Shown one piece after another: positions 47,801 to 51,351 of a stretch of DNA of 64,000 nt; within the stretch, counting starts at the first letter, position 1, and the number at the start of each line of letters is the position of its first letter. The DNA lies in the NCBI RefSeq assembly GCF_964355755.1, contig NC_092673.1, positions 17,301,001-17,365,000 on the forward strand, given 5' to 3'. The translations under genes were made by a program, and so were the position numbers. This DNA is from Antedon mediterranea. Lineage: Eukaryota; Echinodermata; Crinoidea; Comatulida; Antedonidae. The notes beneath the pieces were generated by a model, which was not told the DNA's origin, did not search any database, and worked only from the letters and a program-made list of their open reading frames with translations.

Positions 47801-50364
47801 ACATTTATTTAAACATATATAACTCAATCAAAATATCTTATGTCTTAAGCTGCTATTAGCTTTGATATCTTAATTCCTCTTACCAGTAGTAGTACTATCA
47901 GAATCATTATTGATAATCTATACATTGTTACAACATGCTGCTACTAGCTGTGATATCTTCATTCCTCTTACCAGTAGTAGTACTATCAGAATCATTATTG
48001 ATAATCTATACATTGTTACAACATGCTGTTATTAGCTGTGATATCTTCATTCCTCTTACCAGTAGTAGTACTATCAGAATCATTATTGATAATCTATACA
48101 TTGTTACAACATGCTGCTATTAACTGTGATATCTTTATTCCTCTTACCATTAGTAGTACTATCAGAATCATTATTGATAATCTATACATTGTTACAACAT
48201 GCTGCTATTTAGCTGTGATATCTTCATTCCTCTTACCAGTAGTAGTACTATCAGAATCATTATTGATAATCTATACATTGTTACAACATGCTGCTATTAA
48301 CTGTGATATCTTTATTCCTCTTACCATTAGTAGTACTATCAGAATCATTATTGATAATCTATACATTGTTACAACATGCTGCTATTAACTGTGATATCTT
48401 TATTCCTCTTAGCAGTAGTAGTACTAGCAAAATCATTATTGATAAACTATACATTGTTACAACATGCTGCTATTAGCTGTGATATCTTCATTCCTCTTAC
48501 CAGTAGTAGTACTATCAGAATCATTATTGATTATCTATACATTGTTACAACATGCTGCTATTAGCTGTGATATCTTCATTCCTCTTACCAGTAGTAGTAC
48601 TATCAGAATCATTATTGATTATCTATACATTGTTACAACATGCTGCTATTAGCTGTGATATCTTCATTCCTCTTACCAGTAGTAGTACTATCAGAATCAT
48701 TATTGATAATCTATACATTGTTACAACATGCTGCTATTAGCTGTGATATCTTCATTCCTCTTACCAGTAGTAGTACTATCAGAATCATTATTGATAATCT
48801 ATACATTTTTACAACATGCTGTTATTAGCTGTGATATCTTCATTCCTCTTCCAGTAGTAGTACTAGCAGAATCATTATTGATAATCTATACATTGTTACA
48901 ACATGCTGCTATTTGTTACAACATGCTGCTATTAGCTGTGATATCTTCAATCCTCTAAACCAGTAGTAGTACTATCAGAATCATTATTGATAATCTATAC
49001 ATTGTTACAACAAGCGGCTATTAGCTGTGATATCTTCAATCCTCTTACCAGTAGTAGTACTAGCAGAACCATTGATAATAGCTGTGACATCTTGTAAAGT
49101 GGATAAATATTTTTTATTTTATTTGCAGACGAAAGTTTGCCAAAAGAAAGGAGAGGAAGAAAAACGGATCAAGGTAATTGATTGAAATATGTTGGTAAAT
49201 AAGTAGAGAGAGAGAGAAAATAAAAACAAATTTAATATTTACAACATCTCAAACTGGTTTTGATTAGAATTGGGGGAAACATCTCTTGGTATCTTTATTT
49301 CATTTTAATCCTTAACCATAAAACATACAAAACAAATAAAAATCCATAGCAGCCAAAAAAGCTGAATTAGGGATTTGTTACAAAGGCCAAATTTTTACAA
49401 ATTATAAATTTCACATATTTTTTTTCAAATAAATATTATAAATATTAAACAATTTAAAAATTACACATAAAAGCAAGCAAAAGGCACAAAGAAGCGTTTT
49501 GCTAAGAAAAAAAACATGTAAAGTCATTGTTATTTAAGAATTAAGCAGACAAGTTAGATATAGAAGAAGCGGTCATTTATTATATCTGGATAATGAGACA
49601 CCAAATTGTCCATATAATGCATTTTATCATATTTTAACTTTTAATCGCTTTTTAAAGATTTTGTGCAATAATGTGTGTGTTCTATATTTTAATTTTTTGT
49701 TTTTTATCGTACTAATATTTGCCAATCTTTAAGAAGAATTTCTATTGTTATTTTATTATGATAATGGACAAATAAAGCTTTTCAACATTTCATTAATTTT
49801 TCATTTGCAGGAAATACAATGGCAGATTCTGAAACTTTGAACAGTTTCCGAGACCTAAAAGGTGGTCTCAGTGGGTACTTTGATGGTGAAAGATACCATT
49901 GGCTGAGGTTCCTACTATTTGATCAATTGGATGTCGGGGACCTTACAAATAAAGATTTCAATGGACATGACTTACTCAATACACTTGAAGACAAAGGTTT
50001 CATCTCAACAACCAATGTTAACTTGCTGTTAGAGATTACAAATACATCTGAAATCCAACAGGCCAAAGATCTTGTATCAAAGTATATGACAGACAACAAC
50101 ATTCAGAATAGACATACTGGTAAAGCTAAGTTGTCACCTTACAGAAAGCGACTGTTCAAGGCCCTGAGACAAGTTGACTCAGATGCATTACGTAATGTTA
50201 CTGCTTACTATAAATTGACAAAATATAACTTCTCCAATGTATGGGATGCAGTTCTCTATCTGGAGAATGATAAACAATTAGTAGATGATTTTGACAAAAT
50301 ACAGAGGTTTGCAGAACGTCTTGGTGGAATAGCAAGGAACATACTACTTGGTAATGGTATTTAA
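11871..50364 (+). CDS. ankyrin-repeat protein with C-terminal death-effector-like domain (spliced, isoform A)
   Basis: Gene model from splice sites and phase. Exons: 11871-11878, 12103-12199, eight ankyrin exons (13835-13942, 14160-14273, 15727-15837, 17311-17418, 22415-22522, 23642-23752, 26290-26400, 30990-31094), 32019-32103, 39332-39350, 39777-40246, 41472-41516, 41666-41776, 41993-42085, 43202-43226, 47648-47679, 49129-49173, 49811-50364. The total is 819 codons plus stop with every junction in phase, which is strong internal support. Order: N-terminal cap, about eight ANK repeats with G-x-T-P-L-H and L-E-I-V-x-C-L-I-x-H-G, a degenerate end repeat, a Ser/Gly/Val hexapeptide linker, acidic Glu/Gln-rich segments, then a DED-like helical domain. 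By analogy with ANK and death-fold proteins it is probably a cytoplasmic adaptor in death or innate-immune signalling; this is inference. No TATA box was recognised upstream of the ATG. Alternatively, the last exon could be a separate short gene. Confidence 0.72.
12103..12199 (+). CDS. exon 2 of ankyrin gene (N-terminal cap helices)
   Basis: Acceptor TTTTAACAG, donor GAG|GTATTT. It encodes LLYTCDLQTIKHICKTQPDL and ends V-K-S-I-N-E in phase 0. The pattern (two helices, then D/N-G-x-T-P-L-H in the next exon) is that of a first, capping ankyrin repeat. Confidence 0.75.
12344..13062. repeat. 71-bp tandem array, about 10 copies, in intron 2
   Basis: Unit contains CACACTGATGATGGGGGTAT, AACCTGCATGTACTGATTAA and GGCTAAAAATAATAATATAA. 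Copies differ at a few positions (TGTACTG or TGCACTG; CCACATT or CAACATT). Within the intron between exon 2 and the first ankyrin exon. Confidence 0.96.
13835..13942 (+). CDS. ankyrin exon 1 (36 codons, phase 0-0)
   Basis: Acceptor TTTCCAG, donor AAG|GTAATG. Encodes N-G-N-T-P-L-H-S-Y-L, then TLEIVTCLIQHGTPVALQNK. One complete ankyrin repeat with a few extra residues between the helices. Confidence 0.85.
14160..14273 (+). CDS. ankyrin exon 2 (38 codons, phase 0-0)
   Basis: Acceptor TTTCCAG, donor AAG|GTAATG. Encodes D-G-E-T-P-L-H, a loop two residues longer than in exon 1 (S-L-S-L-Y-P-L-P), then LEIVTCLIQHGAPLALQNK. It lies only 217 bp after the previous exon, because the unit between was shortened. 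Confidence 0.85.
15727..15837 (+). CDS. ankyrin exon 3 (37 codons, phase 0-0)
   Basis: Acceptor TTTCCAG, donor AAG|GTAATG. Encodes D-G-E-T-P-L-H-S-Y-L-R-N-V-Y-R-I-H-S, then LEIVTCLIQHGTPVALQNK. I see no difference from exon 7 at 26290-26400. Confidence 0.85.
17311..17418 (+). CDS. ankyrin exon 4 (36 codons, phase 0-0)
   Basis: Acceptor TTTCCAG, donor AAG|GTAAAT. Encodes S-G-D-T-L-L-H-S-Y-L, then TLEIVTCLIQHGVPLALENK. The conserved Pro of T-P-L-H is Leu here. A LINE inserted in the following intron. Confidence 0.83.
17619..21183 (-). mobile_element. CR1/L2-type LINE, nearly full length, in ankyrin intron (antisense)
   Basis: A 3565-bp insertion interrupts intron sequence that is continuous in the other units (AAATCTTTAA joined to GTTTCTTAATG). 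TTTAA is present on both sides (17614-17618 and 21184-21188), a probable short target duplication. Read on the minus strand, the 3' end has a GCGCTATATAAG-like stretch followed by ATTATTATTA, a tail seen in CR1/L2-group LINEs. The single long ORF is intact, so the insertion looks young. It is opposite in direction to the host gene. Confidence 0.85.
17688..20801 (-). CDS. LINE endonuclease-reverse transcriptase (1037 aa, CR1/L2 group)
   Basis: An AP-endonuclease-like domain (about residues 93-320) starts ITFCCINTRSVRNK, with the catalytic Asn near 99, S-E-T-W with Glu near 126, G-D-F-N-I, and a later S-D-H-Y. The reverse transcriptase domain (about 520-800) has LLDLSAAFDTVDH, Y-G-V-P-Q-G-S-V-I-G-P and the catalytic F-Y-A-D-D, with YADD at 753-756. 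A C-terminal region with L-H-W-L-P-V and V-W-N-S-L-P follows, usual for CR1/L2 ORF2. No stop or frameshift. The first 90 residues (basic, Ser/Asn-rich) look like extended leader, so the true start may be downstream. Replicates by target-primed reverse transcription in the nucleus. Confidence 0.93.
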   Translation of the reverse strand: MLISYSSEFLHGLQGCVTNNNNSCELPEESCLIIQSFKLNSSSCSIHLLPRRPKRKTRRGTRAGRDKQTNKHTKNNLSFPDLSSNSLLSKNNITFCCINTRSVRNKTTEFVDFVIEHNLDVVALSETWLKPEDTSVIGNITPNGYSLKHAPRASTKRGGGVALLYKESIAVKCYDTGLLPKSFELLNVEIVSNASSVFLVAVYRPQSKSTGCSLNVFTEEFSTLVDHYVLKPAPILFVGDFNIHVDMPNDADAIHFRNLLAASSLQQHVSTPTHRHGHTLDLLITRSSDPPVFSNLNVIDGISDHYAITCNLLIKKPPVITKSIETRHWNAINFETLCKDITQSDLGTSLSNLDLSSKVRLYVTTLSELLDKHAPPKKRTVKVRPNTSWYNSDIYAEKRTKRKLEKKWRISHLEIDRQAYIAQKRNVNSMVRKAKANYYIGLCEEHAADQKGLFKIVNQLLHHRQVSPLSDSLSDLDLANRFCQFFIRDDFKIDDMSFNEPVTAVHQHLTTFTPASQDEIRNILMKSPTKSCRLDPVPTSILKKCIDAVVPIITEIINHSLNTGIVPDELKIAHVRPLIKKQNLDHNTLKNYRPVSNLSFLGKTLERVVTSRITPYLQKHNLNENYQSAYRACHSTESSLLKVQNDLLQGMNDGKITLLVLLDLSAAFDTVDHRRLITRLRNRIGINGVALNWFQSYLTGRRQLVCINDAFSDEACLEYGVPQGSVIGPGQFSIYTLPLGDIIRKHSLHFHFYADDTQIYVSVNPVERDVAAAISKMEACIEDVRNWMTTNYLKLNDGKTEFIIVGSKGNISKINITHFRIGNSNIAPSSVVRNLGIMLDSNLTMEAQITTVSKAACISIRNLGRIRGNLNKKTAELIVHSFVTSKIDIGNALLFGIPKSQIQRLQRLQNMAARIVTYTKSNAHITPVLMDLHWLPVQQRIKYKLALFVFKILNDSAPAYLSDLVDRYESSRRGLRSLSQNLLQERRAKNQWGQRSFFVAAASVWNSLPATVKCSTSLNSFKTNLKTSLFADVLARC
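22415..22522 (+). CDS. ankyrin exon 5 (36 codons, phase 0-0)
   Basis: Acceptor TTTCCAG, donor AAG|GTAAAT. Encodes N-D-D-T-L-L-H-S-Y-L, then TLEIVTCLIQHGTQVALQNK. The Gly of G-x-T-P-L-H is Asp and the Pro is Leu, so this repeat departs most from the consensus. Confidence 0.83.
23480..23509 (+). pseudogene. truncated ankyrin exon remnant
   Basis: After an acceptor (CCTTTTCAG) the first bases of an ankyrin exon (D-G-D-T) are present, then sequence jumps to AGATCTGATC, which normally lies upstream of an exon. A stop codon follows in frame after nine codons and there is no donor. It is a leftover of an unequal recombination inside the unit array. Confidence 0.8.
23642..23752 (+). CDS. ankyrin exon 6 (37 codons, phase 0-0)
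   Basis: Acceptor TTTCCAG, donor AAG|GTAAAG. Encodes Y-G-D-T-P-L-H-P-Y-L, then TLEIVTCLIQHGAPVALKNK. The upstream intron is short and somewhat diverged (lacks the TTGTTGTTTG stretch). Confidence 0.83.
24871..25181. mobile_element. nested 311-bp inverted-repeat element inside element A
   Basis: Begins CCATGGACGCCATTCGGGCG and ends with the complementary GAATGGCGTCCATGG, giving about 24-bp inverted ends with one mismatch. No coding capacity. The ends are not matched in element B, so this is a separate MITE-like insertion. The target duplication is unclear. Confidence 0.6.
25299..25332. repeat. 34-bp perfect hairpin inside element A
   Basis: Arms AACTCAGACAGCG and CGCTGTCTGAGTT (13 bp each, exact) flank an 8-base loop. 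Its role is unknown. A similar short imperfect inverted repeat (GTGTCTG / CAGACAC) lies just upstream at about 25240. Confidence 0.8.
26290..26400 (+). CDS. ankyrin exon 7 (37 codons, phase 0-0)
   Basis: Acceptor TTTCCAG, donor AAG|GTAATG. Same sequence as exon 3 (15727-15837), including the R-I-H-S loop, and the flanking intron matches on both sides. This points to a very recent duplication or gene conversion. Confidence 0.85.
27060..30214 (+). mobile_element. 5'-truncated non-LTR retrotransposon in ankyrin intron
   Basis: The uninterrupted intron reads TCTTATG then ACTTTTTTGG. Here about 3155 bp are inserted between these words, with no clear target duplication. The left end starts inside the endonuclease domain. 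The right end is AT-rich, with (AT)n at about 30156-30176 and a tail of repeated CGAAA units. Same orientation as the host gene. Clade is CR1/Jockey-like but not settled. Confidence 0.85.
27062..29764 (+). CDS. LINE endonuclease (partial)-reverse transcriptase
   Basis: The frame is open from the insertion edge (V-A-I-Y-L-H-Q-R-F) and lacks the N-terminal part of the endonuclease. It has GVVYRLP, Y-I-S-G-D-F-N-I-N-L-L and S-D-H-F-P-V-F. The reverse transcriptase has GIFLDLSKAFDTINHDIL, C-G-V-P-Q-G-S-I-L-G-P-L-L-F and L-F-A-D-D-T-N with ADD codons near 28892-28900. A C-terminal segment with L-G-V-T-I-D-A and Y-F-G-P-K-L-W completes a normal CR1-like ORF2. No internal stops across about 900 codons, so insertion is recent, although the copy is dead by 5' truncation. 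There is no native ATG at the left edge. Confidence 0.9.
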   Translation, partial: VAIYLHQRFKYILRPDLSFIITNGSESLFIEIDAQPKNIILGVVYRLPELSINTFNKDISNLIDTINNEKKTAYISGDFNINLLNSKKHKGTSDFVNTLFQSNYYPLITRPTRITRNSATLIDNIFCNNLYDNISSGILYSDISDHFPVFLLVHKSEPLQHLKPKSKYIYIKKVNDISISALSNDLSNVDWTSIYNSNEPNEAYALFNDIFSTLYNNNIKTTRSRRNIRKEKKPWITKCLIKSIDKKHKLYKTFLISKKQKDKDKYVKYRNVLTRILRTAQKNYFSDKFEFHKNNIQKTWQTINGVLGKKSRKPFPSHFINNDIELNNPQQIATEFNNYFTSIGPNLVNKIHVSDNDNYTSTLPRPCVHSLFLSPVTEHEVVSIILSLKDNKSPGFDGFSNKIIKRVSNFICKPLTHIFNTSFQTGIFPDSFKIAKVIPIYKKEDPHHFNNYRPISLLPCFSKLIEKIMHNRISSFLTKHNILFKGQYGFRKKYSTDLALLDIFDKITIALSKNEFSVGIFLDLSKAFDTINHDILIHKLSNYGIRGLPLKLIKSYLSNRVQFTSLNNFNSSYSRLTCGVPQGSILGPLLFLIFVNDIPNSSKLLNFILFADDTNIFFSHPKLNTLFKIVNDELLKVSNWLKHNKLTLNTFKTNYIIFSKRKISNSLNEQIYIDNKMIKRVNETQFLGVTIDASLTWKLHINKISNLVSRNVGILNKLKHIFPQKTLLTLYNTLVLPYLSYANLCWAITLDKFNTLCPWTSLEKTQIDRLFKLQKRALRICAGESFRAHTKLLFKRFNVLNIYDLNKLQVASFMYRLSNNLLPSHFNALFTRIDERHSYKTRSSVNNYILDNLNVKARRFSMYYFGPKLWTSLSNELKQKSSFSSFKSNFKHKMVSEYAT
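30990..31094 (+). CDS. ankyrin exon 8 (35 codons, phase 0-0)
   Basis: Acceptor CTTTTCAG, donor AAG|GTAAAT. Encodes S-G-D-T-P-L-H-S-Y-L-R-S-G-Y-A-T-L, then SIVTCLIQHGSQVALQKK. Slightly shorter loop. Last full ankyrin repeat of the series. Confidence 0.83.
32019..32103 (+). CDS. ankyrin end-cap exon
   Basis: Acceptor TTTTTAATAG, donor GAAG|GTAAGTG. Phase 0 in, phase 1 out. Encodes D-G-N-T-P-V-S-L-L-E-S, then R-K-T-E-I-L-N-F-L-E. It starts like the other repeats but degenerates, as expected of a C-terminal capping repeat. Confidence 0.75.
32442..32610 (-). mobile_element. LINE 3' UTR remnant
   Basis: Read on the minus strand this ends GAATAAAGAGATTGATTTGA with a short ATTTG repeat tail, and upstream has a CCCCTTGGGG word. 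This is the look of a LINE 3' end. No coding sequence remains. Family not identified. Confidence 0.4.
32611..33464. other. intronic region with short direct repeats and a Penelope-like motif
   Basis: The word TTTGAACTTTATTAATTGCA occurs at about 32630 and 32963 as part of a roughly 45-bp direct repeat. At 33145-33190 the sequence TCTCGACGTTTCAATCAA, then TTTGATCGTCGTCAGGAGAG, recalls a motif I associate with the ends of Penelope-like retroelements. No ORF of that family is seen. Confidence 0.3.
33473..35051. mobile_element. hAT-type DNA transposon with 8-bp TSD (non-autonomous)
   Basis: The left end is CAGTGGGGGCGCCAG and the right end is its near complement (CTGGCGCCACCACTG). Both are flanked by the exact 8-bp duplication GTCCACAG (33465-33472 and 35052-35059). 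An 8-bp duplication and a CAGTG start are diagnostic of the hAT superfamily. Subterminal regions carry repeated CCCCGACGGGGGGGCC words at both ends (33493-33560, 34978-35015). The 1579-bp interior has no long transposase frame; the small frames on both strands lack recognised motifs. Moved by a transposase supplied elsewhere. Confidence 0.92.
35940..36330 (+). repeat. two tRNA-derived SINE-like fragments
   Basis: Two related stretches end in a B-box-like word (GAGTTCAAGTCTCAG at 35973, GAGTTCAAGTCTTAG at 36305), followed by TAGATGAC. The second has an A-box-like TAGCGCTGCGGG about 50 bases upstream. They may be tRNA pseudogenes or heads of a tRNA-derived SINE. I cannot fold a full cloverleaf with confidence. 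Confidence 0.35.
36074..36233. repeat. 160-bp direct repeat, copy 1
   Basis: From GGATTTTATATGTTTAATGA to GTATTTACATAGGCTA. Repeated with a few changes at 36750-36905. Contains CTCGCAGCGGTAGTCATGTG in both copies. Confidence 0.85.
36750..36905. repeat. 160-bp direct repeat, copy 2
   Basis: Second copy of 36074-36233. The copies share ACAGGGACACGATAA and GCAGTTTCAACCAATCAC. Together with the SINE-like fragments they suggest a composite repeat of about 600 bp. Confidence 0.85.
37633..38172 (-). pseudogene. LINE reverse transcriptase fragment with in-frame 69-bp tandem repeat
   Basis: On the minus strand from about 38150 the sequence reads V-F-A-C-S-L-D-A-S-K-A-F-D-Q-V-N (RT motif with catalytic Asp). 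After a frameshift it continues with L-H-S-K-L-I-N-N-G-M, then N-G-V-R-Q-G-G-V-M-S-P-L-L-Y-N-I-Y-I (the next RT motif). That second motif is repeated as a 69-bp unit (23 codons), with repeats of CCCCACCCTG at 37634, 37703, 37772, 37841 and 37910. The frame shared by all copies is the RT frame. The catalytic Y/F-A-D-D motif is missing, so the gene is dead. Confidence 0.85.
37634..37978. repeat. 69-bp tandem repeat within RT fragment
   Basis: Four complete units plus a part. Units begin CCCCACCCTGTCTAACTCCA on the plus strand and differ by only one or two bases. Length 69 is a multiple of 3, so both strands stay open. Confidence 0.95.
38181..38726 (+). pseudogene. L1/Tx1-type LINE C-terminal segment (zinc-knuckle end of ORF2)
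   Basis: The frame encodes W-E-K-E-F, LKNVQFKFIHRIIYTNTMLF, then a Cys-x2-Cys-x8-His-x4-Cys knuckle (C-S-F-C ... L-H-M-F-F-E-C) and K-K-I-W-E-N-V. This is the zinc-binding C terminus usual in L1/Tx1-like ORF2 proteins. The frame ends at a stop and a 3' UTR follows to an A-rich tail near 38870-38900. The RT part next to it is in the opposite orientation (37633-38172), so the element is inverted within itself. Confidence 0.82.
38727..38905 (+). mobile_element. 3' UTR and poly(A)-like tail of the L1/Tx1-type element
   Basis: AT-rich sequence after the C-terminal frame ends in AATAAAAAAATTTAAAAAAA and further A runs. It marks the 3' end of the element and fixes its original direction as plus. 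Confidence 0.65.
39332..39350 (+). CDS. 19-nt microexon of ankyrin gene
   Basis: Acceptor TTTGTTATAG, donor CAAG|GTATCA. Entering in phase 1 it reads G-D-V-E-T-S and leaves in phase 2, which matches the next exon. It is short, so confidence rests on phase fit. Confidence 0.55.
39485..39605 (-). rRNA. 5S rRNA-like pseudogene (or 5S-derived SINE head)
   Basis: The minus strand reads GGCC...A-C-A-C-T-G-G, C-T-T-G-T-C-T-G-A-T-C, then AAGTTAAGCAATGTTGGACC, TGGTTGGAGCTTGGATGGGA and G-A-C-C. Order and spacing match animal 5S rRNA over about 120 bases, and the T-T-G-G-A-T-G-G-G-A-G-A-C-C core is exact. Many other positions differ from the usual 5S sequence, so it is likely a pseudogene or the head of a SINE3-type element. 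It lies antisense in the ankyrin gene intron. The sequence shows no Pol III T-run directly at its 3' end. Confidence 0.85.
39777..40246 (+). CDS. exon with 18-bp repeats coding a Ser/Gly/Val linker
   Basis: Acceptor TAATTTTTAG, donor CAAG|GTAATA. Entering in phase 2, the frame reads S-K-F-V-S-S-H-A-G-T-G-V-P, then about 22 hexapeptides of the type S-S-G-A-G-V or S-S-S-T-G-V, ending S-N-Q-G-I-R-Q. It leaves in phase 1. The phase on both sides selects this frame among three open ones. The product is a low-complexity, Ser-rich spacer between ankyrin repeats and the C-terminal part. The antisense 180-codon frame (Pro-Glu-Asp-Thr repeats) is a by-product. Confidence 0.7.
39802..40230. repeat. 18-bp coding minisatellite, about 22-24 copies
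   Basis: Unit GTGTCTTCTGGTGCAGGT with variants CTAGTACAG, CTAGTGCAG and GGTGAAGGT. Every length change is 18 bp, so the reading frame is kept. Confidence 0.95.
40326..40418 (+). CDS. possible alternative last exon
   Basis: Acceptor TTTAAAAATAG. Joined in phase 1 to the linker exon it reads G-R-H-T-A-T-F-S-P-E-Y-V-T-Y-Y and stops after about 30 residues (TGA 40416-40418). It would make a short protein without a C-terminal domain. The intron would be only 79 bp, so it may be a chance match. Confidence 0.25.
40419..41471. other. intron, nothing firm
   Basis: An acceptor at 40691-40692 (TTTGTTGCAG) would open a 23-codon terminal exon (E-T-R-N-P-L-E-D-N-F) that stops at TAA. No further support. 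Otherwise AT-rich, with no recognised repeat. Confidence 0.3.
41472..41516 (+). CDS. acidic exon, block 1 (phase 1-1)
   Basis: Acceptor CATCTTCACAG, donor CAAG|GTACAG. Encodes D-E-Q-D-D-T-E-T-T-T-Q-E-N-E-Q. Counterpart of the exon at 51289 in the duplicated block. Confidence 0.65.
41666..41776 (+). CDS. Glu-rich exon, block 1 (phase 1-1)
   Basis: Donor AGTG|GTGAGT. The acceptor AAACAAAAG is weak because a purine run replaces the pyrimidine tract found in the paralogous exon (51664). Encodes T-K-Q-L-T-S-D-S, then QMKKGMIEEQETKLEEESG. Likely helical or coiled coil. Confidence 0.65.
41993..42085 (+). CDS. acidic exon, block 1 (phase 1-1)
   Basis: Acceptor TATTGACCAG, donor AGTG|GTGAGT. Encodes V-T-K-Q-S-D-S-S-D-T-L-S-D-E-F, then QTQVVEQEIEPEPKSG. 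Clearly related in layout to the preceding exon. Confidence 0.7.
42434..42485. mobile_element. 52-bp perfect palindromic mini-element, 7-bp TSD (copy 1)
   Basis: Arms of 22 bp beginning CAGGGAAGAGTTAAATTACA are exact inverted repeats around an 8-base loop. GTATTAT directly flanks both ends (42427-42433 and 42486-42492). The related empty site at 52751-52757 has GTATTAT once and no insert, which shows the hairpin is an insertion. The CAGGG ends and 7-8-bp duplication fit a hAT-derived MITE. Confidence 0.88.
43202..43226 (+). CDS. 25-nt exon, block 1 (phase 1 to 2)
   Basis: Acceptor CTCATTTCAG, donor ACAG|GTAAGG. Encodes D-L-Q-S-P-E-N-D. Same as the exon at 55129-55153 base for base. Confidence 0.65.
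43872..47612. repeat. 66-bp tandem array, about 57 copies
   Basis: Unit contains ATAGGGAGTGGGGAGGGGTT, GCTAGAACCATAAAACCCTC and CTGCTTACGAGTCTGTTATC, 65 or 66 bp by an AACC/ACC variant. Variants (GTGTGG, GGAGTTG, CCTTATTA or CTTTATTA, TTCTTAC) are distributed in runs, a sign of higher-order duplication. It lies in the intron before the exon at 47648. The matching intron of the duplicated block has only one or two units (55724-55815). Confidence 0.97.
47648..47679 (+). CDS. 32-nt exon, block 1 (phase 2 to 1)
   Basis: Acceptor TTTATTTTTAG, donor AAAG|GTAATT. Encodes S-Q-K-E-S-I-Q-T-F-V-K. Counterpart at 55857-55888. Confidence 0.65.
47700..47850. repeat. third partial copy of the acidic-exon intron
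   Basis: Sequence from GTTGGTGAGTTAAGGATCAT to CTTATGTCTTAAGCTG repeats the intron following the exon at 41666-41776 with few changes, without its exon. It shows that pieces of this block have been copied more than once. Confidence 0.85.
47850..49085. repeat. 88-bp tandem array, about 14 copies
   Basis: Unit contains GCTGCTATTAGCTGTGATAT, CTTCATTCCTCTTACCAGTA and ATTGATAATCTATACATTGT. The last units are diverged and truncated. Short frames giving LLLAVISSFLLPVVVL-like peptides recur every 88 bp and are not genes. Confidence 0.96.
49129..49173 (+). CDS. basic exon before the death-effector exon (phase 1-1)
   Basis: Acceptor TTATTTGCAG, donor CAAG|GTAATT. Encodes D-E-S-L-P-K-E-R-R-G-R-K-T-D-Q. 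The K-E-R-R-G-R-K stretch could be a nuclear-localisation-like patch; this is only suggestive. Confidence 0.65.
49811..50364 (+). CDS. last exon A: death-effector-like domain
   Basis: Acceptor TTTCATTTGCAG. The phase-1 entry reads G-N-T-M-A-D-S-E-T and continues to TAA. Counting from the internal Met, residues about 8-89 look like a death-effector domain: F-R-D-L, YHWLRFLLFDQLDVGDL, N-G-H-D-L-L-N-T-L-E-D-K-G-F-I, then N-V-N-L-L-L-E and A-K-D-L-V-S-K-Y. These match the DED pattern of D-x-x-D-L-L-x-x-L-E-x-x-G-x-I. Residues about 104-178 are a second helical stretch (RKRLFKALRQVDSDALRN, W-D-A-V-L-Y-L-E) with no clear family. The internal ATG (49819) has a good context, so a stand-alone 181-residue protein is possible. 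Likely role: homotypic death-fold interactions in apoptosis or immune signalling. Confidence 0.78.
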
Positions 50365-50571
50365 TATTCTTACAAAACTATTCCAAAGTTAATTGTAATG
50401 TAACTCATGTAATTCATATCTTTCATTTGTTTTAAAATTTTACATGATTTAATTTCAATCATTGTTTATATACTATACAAGTTGATAACGTATTGATTAT
50501 TTTATTTATTAACTGATTATGTAGTCAGTCAATAGTGGGAAGAAAGAGACTGAATATGACAAGATAGTGAT

Positions 50572-50577
50572 AATAAA
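50572..50577 (+). promoter_or_regulatory. candidate poly(A) signal for the death-effector isoform
   Basis: AATAAA lies about 208 nt after the stop codon of the death-effector exon. It is the nearest plausible signal. AT-rich surroundings make chance likely enough to keep confidence modest. Confidence 0.4.
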
Positions 50578-51288
50578 GACATTGCAATACTAATATAGGA
50601 TAATGTCATAAACACAAAAATATGTTGATGAAGAATTTGGAATTTTGTAATTTGGAAAACTGATTATAGATATAGAAAATGTAACTCAAAATTGTGTTTG
50701 AAAATTGTAAATACTGGACTAACTAACAACAACAACAACCCCCCCCCCCCCCCGCCCCACTTTTGGCTGGCTGACCCCTCCCCTGGGGGTAATCTATAAG
50801 AAATTTAGAAAAATGAAGCTGCTAGGTCTCCGGAAATTGCACTTATACATTGATATGATACAAAATTACCATGGTTGGGGTTGTTGGGGGTGAGCTAAGA
50901 AAATTTTGAAAATTAGAGCTGTTAGGTCCCCGGAAACTCTATGGTTGGGTCTGAGCTAAGACAATTTTGAAAACTAGAGCTGCAGCTCTACAAAAATTAC
51001 ACTCATACATTGAAAATGGTGGAGGGAAAATTTGAAAATGTGAAAAATTCATATTATTAAATTATCTGTTTTAAAAACAAATTCACTGAAATAAATGTAA
51101 ATGTTTGTGTATATTAAATGATAAATAAGTTATTGCCATCGGTCACAATTTAAATTCCCATGTTATTAAAATAATACTAATGACAATGGCAGTAAAATAA
51201 GAAATAATTGATTATACTTACTTGGATAAAACATGCAAAATTGTATTATTTCACAAGATTCCAAAAAAAACCCTACTTTTTTTCACAG

Positions 51289-51351
51289 ATGTGCAAGATG
51301 GTTCAGTGACCTCTGCATTACCACAGTCTGATATCCAAGGCAGTCAACAAG
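51289..51351 (+). CDS. acidic exon, block 2 (phase 1-1)
   Basis: Acceptor TTTTTTTCACAG, donor CAAG|GTATGA. Encodes D-V-Q-D-G-S-V-T-S-A-L-P-Q-S-D-I-Q-G-S-Q-Q. Longer than its counterpart (41472) by six codons. Confidence 0.62.

Noticed and set aside
47935-48958. Series of 62-121-codon hydrophobic frames (LLLAVISSFLLPVVVL)
   Set aside because: Products of the 88-bp intronic array. They look like membrane segments only because the unit is T-rich, and they repeat with the array.
49819-50364. Stand-alone single-exon DED gene starting at the internal ATG
   Set aside because: Not excluded, but less favoured: a good acceptor precedes the ATG and the upstream exons join in phase to give a closed frame. 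The ATG context is kept as a caveat in the exon entry.
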